Source: Candidatus Dormiibacterota bacterium
Lineage (GTDB): Bacteria > Chloroflexota > Dormibacteria > Aeolococcales > Bog-877
Reading direction: 5' to 3'
Assembly (NCBI GenBank): GCA_030038765.1
Contig: JASHRA010000183.1
Span: forward strand, 1-6,085
Length of the DNA: 6,085 nucleotides
The notes beneath the pieces are model-generated. The model searched no databases. It had not been told where the DNA came from and worked only from the letters and a program-made list of their open reading frames with translations. This document shows, piece by piece, positions 1 through 4,934 of this stretch. The translations under genes were made by a program, and so were the position numbers. Numbering within the stretch: position 1 is the stretch's first letter; each line of letters begins with the position of its first letter.

Positions 1-120
1 GAGGCCAAGGACCTGGTCGACGCCGCTCCCAAGCCGGTCAAGGAGGGGGTCCCGCGGGAGGAGGCAGAGGCCGCCCTGGCCAAGCTCCAGGAGGCCGGCG
101 CCAGCGGCGAGCTGAAGTAG
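1..120 (+). CDS. rplL: 50S ribosomal protein L7/L12, C-terminal part (5' end outside window)
   Basis: Frame 1 is open from the first base to the TAG at 118-120 and encodes the last 39 residues of L7/L12. This protein forms the multimeric ribosomal stalk, whose C-terminal domain recruits and stimulates the GTPase translation factors. The visible residues begin EAKDLVDAAPKPVKEGV, the hallmark helix-loop of the L7/L12 C-terminal domain, and continue through a helix (REEAEAALAKLQEAG) to a terminal LK. The family usually ends in a strand such as AKVELK or AEVEVK. Here the ending is ASGELK, so a Gly replaces the strand Val, a mild oddity in an otherwise normal end. The start and the N-terminal dimerisation domain lie upstream of the window. 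rplL is normally cotranscribed with rplJ and often with rpoBC. I see no T-tract terminator after the stop, so read-through is possible. Confidence 0.95.
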   Translation, partial: EAKDLVDAAPKPVKEGVPREEAEAALAKLQEAGASGELK

Positions 121-201
121 CCTCGGGTGCGCGGGCGCCGGTTGGACTGGGCCGTCGAGTGCCGGCCGCAGTTGCGCGCGTGGGCCGTTAAGTAAGACCC
201 T

Positions 202-714
202 GTGGCTGTGAGGCGGGCAGGCATCGACGCCGCCGACTTGCTGCGCCTCCGGACCGCGGTCGAGTCCGGTTCTTCCTACGTGGACGGTCTTCTGGCGCCG
301 CAGCTGCCCGAGGAGCTCATGGCGGTGATGCGCACCATCGAGCCGAAGCAGCTGGACTACCTGGTGCGAATCCCCTCCTCCGGGGTAGACATGAGCGACT
401 TCGCCAGGATCCTGGACCTCACCCCGGGCGCGGCAACGGCGGCGGCCGACAGGCTTGTGGCGACCGGTCTGGTGGAGCGCCGCCGCCGGGATACGGGGGA
501 CCGCCGGCGCACCGTCTTGGTGCCGCGGCAGTGTGTCGACACCCTGGTCAGCGCCTACCTCGCCTGGCGCTCCCGAGCCGTCCGGGCTGGTCTCAGGGAT
601 CTCTCGCCGAACCGCCGGAGCGCCATCCGCCGCCTCAGCGACGCCTGGGAGCAGGCAACCCCCGCCGGTGAGGGTCCGCTCACCAGACCCGCCAGCAGCG
701 GGGAGCCCGGCTGA
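202..714 (+). CDS. MarR-family winged-helix transcriptional regulator
   Basis: This encodes a 170-residue protein with a MarR-type DNA-binding domain. Residues about 48-62 match the first helix of the fold. Residues 63-90 form the helix-turn-helix (MSDFARILDLTPGAATAAAD, then RLVATGLVERR). Residues 97-108 form the wing with the characteristic DRR (100-102). A helical C-terminal segment (about 112-152) is suited to dimerisation, and the last 18 residues are Pro/Gly/Ser-rich and probably disordered. MarR proteins are cytoplasmic dimers that usually repress nearby genes and are released by small ligands; no ligand can be inferred here. GTG 202 gives the longest frame, with GTG 208 an alternative; neither has a visible Shine-Dalgarno sequence. 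The gene starts 81 bases after rplL and ends 86 bases before the STAS gene. Its codon use (GTA, TTG, TGT, GGT, CTT) looks less strictly GC-ending than rpoB, consistent with lower expression or later acquisition. The family call is firm; the exact start and the targets are not. Confidence 0.85.
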   Translation: MAVRRAGIDAADLLRLRTAVESGSSYVDGLLAPQLPEELMAVMRTIEPKQLDYLVRIPSSGVDMSDFARILDLTPGAATAAADRLVATGLVERRRRDTGDRRRTVLVPRQCVDTLVSAYLAWRSRAVRAGLRDLSPNRRSAIRRLSDAWEQATPAGEGPLTRPASSGEPG

Positions 715-769
715 CCCGCCCCCTCTACTTCCAGCCCGTCCCGTCAGATCCGCCACTCCGCGCCCACCG

Positions 770-799
770 TTCGACGACCAGCGCACCTGGACCTACACT
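770..799 (+). promoter_or_regulatory. Weak candidate promoter upstream of the STAS gene
   Basis: TACACT at 794-799 fits the TANNNT form of a sigma-70 -10 box. TTCGAC at 770-775 is a poor -35 match, 18 bases upstream. The AT-richer box stands out in a very GC-rich 86-base gap. It lies almost on the ATG at 801, so a start point about 7 bases downstream would favour ATG 810 with a near-leaderless message, or a still later start. This is a pattern match only and may be chance. Confidence 0.22.
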
Positions 800-800
800 C

Positions 801-1211
801 ATGCGCGAGATGGGGACGGAGGCGCAAGGCGCCGGTAGTAACCCCCCTCGGTCTGAGGGTGAGGTCGGTGGGACGGGCCCGCTGGCGGTCCCGCTGGCAC
901 TTGTGATCTCAGTCGAGACCACGCCCAGCGGCTCCACTTCCATGGCCATCTCCGGAGAGGTCGACGGGTCCAACCTGGCCCAGCTCGAAGCGACACTTGC
1001 CGAGGTGGGCGAGGGCCCGATCAGGCTCGACCTGGGAGCGCTCGACTTCATCGACATCGCCGGCATCACCCTGCTCGTGGACGCGGCCCGGCGCCGGGGC
1101 GAGACCCCGGGGATGGAGCTGGTGGAGGCGCCCCGGGTCATGGTCCAGGCCATGGCCCTGCTGGGCTGGGACCGGGACCCCTGCCTGGTGGTGCTGAGCT
1201 CGCGCCTCTGA
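801..1211 (+). CDS. STAS-domain protein, anti-sigma-factor-antagonist-like
   Basis: This encodes a 136-residue protein. The first 33 residues are Gly/Pro/Glu-rich and probably disordered. A single STAS domain follows: strand and loop at 34-54 (LVISVETTPSGSTSMAISGE), first helix about 57-68, the diagnostic strand-loop-helix at 74-98 (IRLDLGALDFIDIAGITLLV), and a final helix and strand at about 108-133. STAS proteins such as SpoIIAA and RsbV bind anti-sigma kinases when unphosphorylated and so release sigma factors. In those proteins the loop reads Asp-Ser-(Ser/Thr/Ala)-Gly, and the Ser is the phosphorylation site. Here it reads D85-I86-A87-G88, so Ser is replaced by Ile and classical phospho-switching should not be possible. 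No kinase or sigma gene is visible in the window. The start is uncertain: ATG 801, ATG 810 and GTG 903 all keep the domain, and none has a clear Shine-Dalgarno site. The protein could be a constitutive antagonist or belong to a divergent STAS subfamily. Confidence 0.82.
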   Translation: MREMGTEAQGAGSNPPRSEGEVGGTGPLAVPLALVISVETTPSGSTSMAISGEVDGSNLAQLEATLAEVGEGPIRLDLGALDFIDIAGITLLVDAARRRGETPGMELVEAPRVMVQAMALLGWDRDPCLVVLSSRL

Positions 1212-1219
1212 GAGCCCCC

Positions 1220-1235
1220 GGGCGGTTTGGCGCCC
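1220..1235 (+). other. Small GC hairpin between the STAS gene and rpoB
   Basis: GGGCG (1220-1224) and CGCCC (1231-1235) form a perfect 5-bp stem around a GTTTGG loop. CC 1218-1219 and GG 1238-1239 can add two pairs across a CC bulge. No T-run follows, so a standard intrinsic terminator is unlikely. The hairpin overlaps the proposed -35 of the rpoB promoter. It may slow read-through transcription from upstream, or be incidental in GC-rich DNA. Confidence 0.35.
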
Positions 1236-1253
1236 CCGGCCCTGTGGTAACAT
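1227..1253 (+). promoter_or_regulatory. Candidate rpoB promoter with extended -10
   Basis: TAACAT at 1248-1253 matches the -10 consensus at its four most conserved positions. It is preceded by TG at 1245-1246 with one intervening base, giving an extended -10. TTGGCG at 1227-1232 is a possible -35 with a short 15-base spacer; reading TTTGGC at 1226-1231 gives 16. The start point would fall near 1260, leaving a leader of about 55 bases before ATG 1315 and only about 10 before GTG 1270. The location, right after the STAS stop and just before rpoB, fits a dedicated rpoBC promoter. This is inferred from pattern only. Confidence 0.45.
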
Positions 1254-1299
1254 CTTCATCCCGCCACCTGTGAAGTCCACCGTGCTTCCGCGCCTGCCT

Positions 1300-1305
1300 G
1301 GAGAA
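1300..1305 (+). promoter_or_regulatory. Ribosome binding site that decides the rpoB start
   Basis: GGAGAA lies nine bases before ATG 1315, a normal Shine-Dalgarno spacing. The upstream in-frame GTG at 1270 has only pyrimidine-rich sequence (CATCCCGCCACCT) before it. This favours ATG 1315. Confidence 0.65.
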
Positions 1306-1314
1306 CGCCTGCCC

Positions 1315-4300
1315 ATGCCTTCAGTTCGTGCTGCCCTGCCCGCCGCGCCCCCCCGCCCCAGCTTCGGGACCATTTCCGAGATCCTGGAGGTGGGGAACCT
1401 GATCGATACCCAGCTCAACTCGTTCCGCTGGTTCATCGAGTCCGGGCTGCGCGAGCTCTTCGATGAGGTCAACCCCATCACCGACTACACGGGCAAGAAC
1501 TACGAGCTGCGCTTCCTCGACTACAGCTTCGGCGAGCCCAAGTTCGACCAGGAGGAGTGCCGCAACCGCGACATGACCTTCGCCGCTCCGCTCCGGATCA
1601 TGACCCGGCTCCACATCAAGACCGGGGAGAACGCGGGCGAGATCAAGGAGTCGGAGGTCTACCTGGGCGACTTCCCGATGATGACGGAGCAGGGCACCTT
1701 CCTCGTCAACGGCACCGAGCGGGTGGTTGTCAGCCAGCTGGTGCGGTCGCCGGGCGTCTACTTCACCGCCGGCCCCGAGCACCCGGTGACCGGGCGGCCC
1801 CTCTACGCCGTCAAGTTCATCCCCAACCGGGGGGCCTGGCTCGAGATCGAGACCTCGACCCGGGACGTGCTGACGGCCAAGATCGACCGCAAGCGCAAGT
1901 TCCAGGCCACGACCCTGATCCGGGCCCTGGGCTATCCCAGCGACGACGACATCCGGCAGTTCTTCCAGGAGGTCGACACCGACCCCGAGCGCCGCTACAT
2001 CGACGCCACCCTGGAGAAGGACCCGAGCCACGACGTCAACGAGGCCCTGATCGAGCTCTACCGCAAGATCCGCCCCGGCGACCCGCCCACGGTGGAGAAC
2101 GCGCGCAACCTGCTCCAGGCCCTCTTCTTCAACCCGCGCCGCTTCGACCTGGGCCGGGTGGGGCGCTTCAAGCTGGACAAGCGGCTGGGAGTGCCCGAGG
2201 AGGAGGCGCGCCGCCGGGCCGAGGAGCGCGATCTCCGGGTGCTGGCCCACGAGGACTTCGTCAACATCATGCGCCGGCTGATCCAGCTCAACAACGGGGA
2301 GGGTGAGCCGGACGACATTGACCACCTGGGCAACCGCCGGGTGCGGGCCGTGGGCGAGCTGCTGCAGAACCAGTTCCGGACCGGGCTGCTGCGCATGGAG
2401 CGGATCATCAAGGAGCGGATGACCATCTGCGACGCGACCACGGTCACCGCCGCCTCCCTGATCAACGCCCGCCCGGTGGTGGCCGCGATCAAGGAGTTCT
2501 TCGGCTCCAGCCAGCTCTCCCAGTTCATGGACCAGACCAACCCGCTCTCCGAGCTGACCCACAAGCGCCGCCTCTCCGCGCTCGGGCCGGGCGGCCTCTC
2601 CCGCGAGCGCGCCGGGATGGTGGTGCGCGACGTCCACCACAGCCACTACGGGCGCATCTGCCCGATCGAGACCCCGGAGGGACCGAACATCGGGCTCATG
2701 GGCTCGCTGGCGACCTTCGCCCGGGTCAACGACTTCGGCTTCATCGAGACCCCCTTCCGCCGTGTCTACCGGGAGCTGGAGCTGCCCGGGGACCGCCCGC
2801 GCCTCCCGGGTCGCGTCCTGAGCCAGGAGGCGGGCGGGATCAAGGCCGGGACCCGGCTCGACGAGGCGGCGGTGGCCAAGCTGGAGAAGGCCAAGGTGGA
2901 GCGGGTGCGCATCGTCCCCTGGGTCAGCGACGAGGTCCAGTTCCTCTCCGCCGACGAGGAGGACAAGTACACCGTGGCCCAGGCCAACGCGCCCGTCTCC
3001 GAGGCGGGCGAGTTCCTCGTCGAGCACACCCCGGCCCGGACCCGTCACACCTTCAAGGACGTGCCCGTCACCGAGGTCGACTGGGTCGACGTCTCTCCCA
3101 AGCAGACCGTCTCGGTGGCGACCGCGATGATCCCCTTCCTGGAGCACGACGATGCCAACCGGGCCCTGATGGGCTCCAACATGCAGCGCCAGGCGGTGCC
3201 CCTGATCGCCACCGACTCGCCGGTGGTGGGAACCGGCATGGAGCTCTACGCGGCCAAGGACAGCGGCGAGCTGATCGTGGCCAAGACGGCGGGCACGGTG
3301 GTGGGGGTGAACGTGCCCCTGCGCGACGTCTCCTCCGACCAGGTCCAGATCGTGCGCAGTGGCCAGGACAGCGAGCTGGGCATCCTCTTCAGGCCCGACG
3401 GGAAGGCCCCGGAGACCTGGTACGGGGTCCACAAGTTCGTCCGCAGCAACCAGGGGACCTGCCTCAGCCAGCGCGTCATCGTGGAGCCTGGGCAGCACGT
3501 GGAGGCGGGCGCGGTCCTGGCCGACGGGCCCTCCACCGACCACGGCGAGCTGGCCCTGGGCCAGAACGTCCTGGTCGCCTTCATGCCCTGGGAGGGCTAC
3601 AACTACGAGGACGCCATCCTCATCAGCGAGTCGGTGGTCCGCGACGACAAGTACACCTCGATCCACATCGAGGAGTTCGAGGTCGAGGTGCGCGAGACCA
3701 AGCTGGGCCCGGAGGAGGTGACGCGGGAGCTGCCCAACGTGGGCGAGGAGAGCCTGCGCAACCTGGACGAGCGCGGCGTCGTCTACATCGGCGCCGAGGT
3801 GGCCCCGGGCGACATCCTGGTGGGCAAGACGACGCCCAAGGGCGAGTCCGAGCTCTCCGCCGAGGAGCGGCTGCTGCGGGCCATCTTCGGGGAGAAGGCC
3901 AAGGAGGTCCGCGACAACTCCCTGCGCGTGCCCCACGGGGAGCGCGGCGTGGTGGTGGACGTCAAGAAGTTCAGCCGCTCCAACCGGGACGAGCTGCCGG
4001 CCGGAGTCAACGAGCTGATCCGGATCTACGTGGCCCAGAAGCGCAAGATCAGCCAGGGAGACAAGATGGCGGGGCGGCACGGCAACAAGGGCGTCATCGC
4101 CCGCATCCTGCCCATCGAGGACCTGCCCTTCCTGCCCGACGGGACGCCGGTGGAGATCGTCCTCAACCCGCTCGGCGTGCCGAGCCGGATGAACCTCGGC
4201 CAGGTCCTGGAGACGCACCTCGGCTGGGCCGCCGCGGCCCTGGGCATGAAGGTGGCCACGCCCGTCTTCGACGGGGCCTCGGAGAGCCAGATCGAGGACG

Positions 4301-4845
4301 AGCTGGAGCGCGCCGGCCTGCCCCGGGACGGCAAGGTCCTGCTCCGCGACGGCCGCTCCGGGGAGACCTTCGACCAGCCCATCACGGTGGGCGTGATCTA
4401 CATGATGAAGCTGGCCCACCTGGTGGAGGACAAGATCCACGCCCGCAGCACCGGCCCCTACAGCCTCGTCACCCAGCAGCCGCTCGGGGGCAAGGCCCAG
4501 TTCGGCGGTCAGCGCTTCGGGGAGATGGAGGTCTGGGCCCTCGAGGCCTACGGCGCCAGCCACATCCTGCAGGAGATCCTGACCATCAAGTCGGACGACA
4601 TCGTGGGCCGGGTGAAGGCCTACGAGGCCATCGTCAAGGGTGACAACACGCTCGACGCCGGCATCCCCGAGTCCTTCCGGGTCCTCGTCAAGGAGCTCGA
4701 GGGCCTGGCCCTGGGGGTGGAGATCATGTCGGAGAACGAGGAGCAGATCGTGTTCACGGAGGATGACACGCCCGACATGCCGCTCGGTCTGGGTATCAAC
4801 TTGGAGCGTGACGAGCGCGACGACGTCGAGGAGATGGGCAGGTAG
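1315..4845 (+). CDS. rpoB: DNA-directed RNA polymerase subunit beta
   Basis: This is the complete beta subunit, 1176 residues from ATG 1315 (1191 if GTG 1270 is used). With RpoC it forms the RNA polymerase active-site cleft. Numbering from ATG 1315, the N-terminal protrusion opens with SFGTISEILEV (16-26). The lobe covers roughly 115-305. The rifampicin-binding fork region is 397-423. MPWEGYNYEDAIL at 757-769 carries the conserved E765/D766 pair. GDKMAGRHGNKG carries K917 and K925, equivalent to E. coli K1065 and K1073, which contact the initiating nucleotide. The C-terminal clamp block begins GGKAQFGGQRFGEMEVWALE (1058-1077), and an acidic tail ends the protein. The length is close to actinobacterial RpoB, with no large insertion. 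I chose ATG 1315 because of the GGAGAA site and because the 15 extra residues resemble no conserved RpoB sequence. rpoC follows after 89 bases, as in nearly all bacteria. No frameshift or missing key residue is seen. Confidence 0.97.
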   Translation: MPSVRAALPAAPPRPSFGTISEILEVGNLIDTQLNSFRWFIESGLRELFDEVNPITDYTGKNYELRFLDYSFGEPKFDQEECRNRDMTFAAPLRIMTRLHIKTGENAGEIKESEVYLGDFPMMTEQGTFLVNGTERVVVSQLVRSPGVYFTAGPEHPVTGRPLYAVKFIPNRGAWLEIETSTRDVLTAKIDRKRKFQATTLIRALGYPSDDDIRQFFQEVDTDPERRYIDATLEKDPSHDVNEALIELYRKIRPGDPPTVENARNLLQALFFNPRRFDLGRVGRFKLDKRLGVPEEEARRRAEERDLRVLAHEDFVNIMRRLIQLNNGEGEPDDIDHLGNRRVRAVGELLQNQFRTGLLRMERIIKERMTICDATTVTAASLINARPVVAAIKEFFGSSQLSQFMDQTNPLSELTHKRRLSALGPGGLSRERAGMVVRDVHHSHYGRICPIETPEGPNIGLMGSLATFARVNDFGFIETPFRRVYRELELPGDRPRLPGRVLSQEAGGIKAGTRLDEAAVAKLEKAKVERVRIVPWVSDEVQFLSADEEDKYTVAQANAPVSEAGEFLVEHTPARTRHTFKDVPVTEVDWVDVSPKQTVSVATAMIPFLEHDDANRALMGSNMQRQAVPLIATDSPVVGTGMELYAAKDSGELIVAKTAGTVVGVNVPLRDVSSDQVQIVRSGQDSELGILFRPDGKAPETWYGVHKFVRSNQGTCLSQRVIVEPGQHVEAGAVLADGPSTDHGELALGQNVLVAFMPWEGYNYEDAILISESVVRDDKYTSIHIEEFEVEVRETKLGPEEVTRELPNVGEESLRNLDERGVVYIGAEVAPGDILVGKTTPKGESELSAEERLLRAIFGEKAKEVRDNSLRVPHGERGVVVDVKKFSRSNRDELPAGVNELIRIYVAQKRKISQGDKMAGRHGNKGVIARILPIEDLPFLPDGTPVEIVLNPLGVPSRMNLGQVLETHLGWAAAALGMKVATPVFDGASESQIEDELERAGLPRDGKVLLRDGRSGETFDQPITVGVIYMMKLAHLVEDKIHARSTGPYSLVTQQPLGGKAQFGGQRFGEMEVWALEAYGASHILQEILTIKSDDIVGRVKAYEAIVKGDNTLDAGIPESFRVLVKELEGLALGVEIMSENEEQIVFTEDDTPDMPLGLGINLERDERDDVEEMGR
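2503..2583 (+). other. Rifampicin-resistance-determining region of rpoB (sensitive-type residues)
   Basis: RpoB residues 397-423 align without gaps to E. coli 507-533: GSSQLSQFMDQ, then TNPLSELTHKRRLSAL. The residues that most often mutate to resistance are all of the sensitive type: Q403 (Q513 in E. coli), D406 (D516), H416 (H526), R419 (R529) and S421 (S531). T408 (N518 in E. coli) and E413 give the lineage-informative MDQTNPLSE pattern, distinct from actinobacterial MDQNNPLSG. Confidence 0.85.
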
Positions 4846-4874
4846 GTGCGGAACCGCCCGAACCCTGCGGCGCC

Positions 4875-4888
4875 GGCCCAGAAGGGCC
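4875..4888 (+). other. Small hairpin in the rpoB-rpoC spacer
   Basis: GGCCC (4875-4879) and GGGCC (4884-4888) form a perfect 5-bp all-GC stem closed by an AGAA tetraloop of GNRA-like composition. No U-tract follows, so it is not a standard terminator. It lies 30 bases before the rpoC Shine-Dalgarno site and could affect message stability or processing, or be chance. Confidence 0.4.
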
Positions 4889-4918
4889 CCTCGCGTGACC
4901 TCATCAACCGATTTCGCC

Positions 4919-4924
4919 AGGAGG
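4919..4924 (+). promoter_or_regulatory. Perfect Shine-Dalgarno site for rpoC
   Basis: AGGAGG lies ten bases before TTG 4935. An in-frame TGA at 4896-4898 closes the frame upstream. Between that stop and 4935 there is no ATG, GTG or other TTG in frame, so the site settles TTG 4935 as the rpoC start. Confidence 0.8.
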
Positions 4925-4934
4925 CGGACAAGCC

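Noticed and set aside
121..201. Terminator or strong promoter after rplL
   Set aside because: GCCGG at 137-141 can pair with CCGGC at 162-166 across a 20-base loop, but there is no T-tract. TTGCGC (172-177) with TAAGAC (193-198) is too poor a match and spacing to list as a promoter.
1212..1245. Intrinsic terminator between the STAS gene and rpoB
   Set aside because: A 5-bp GC hairpin is present, but no T-run follows it, and the same bases fit a promoter better.
1270..1314. GTG 1270 as the rpoB start
   Set aside because: It has no Shine-Dalgarno site and would be only about 10 bases from the proposed transcription start. The extra residues resemble no conserved RpoB sequence.
725..1481. Minus-strand frames opposite the STAS gene and the rpoB start
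   Set aside because: They overlap a recognisable STAS domain on the plus strand and show no domain of their own.
1321..4563. A 1080-codon open frame on the minus strand opposite rpoB
   Set aside because: It is the mirror of rpoB. In GC-rich genes with nearly all-GC third positions, stop codons are rare on the opposite strand. Its product is a low-complexity mix of Leu, Gly, Val, His and Asp with no recognisable domain, and rpoB is certain.
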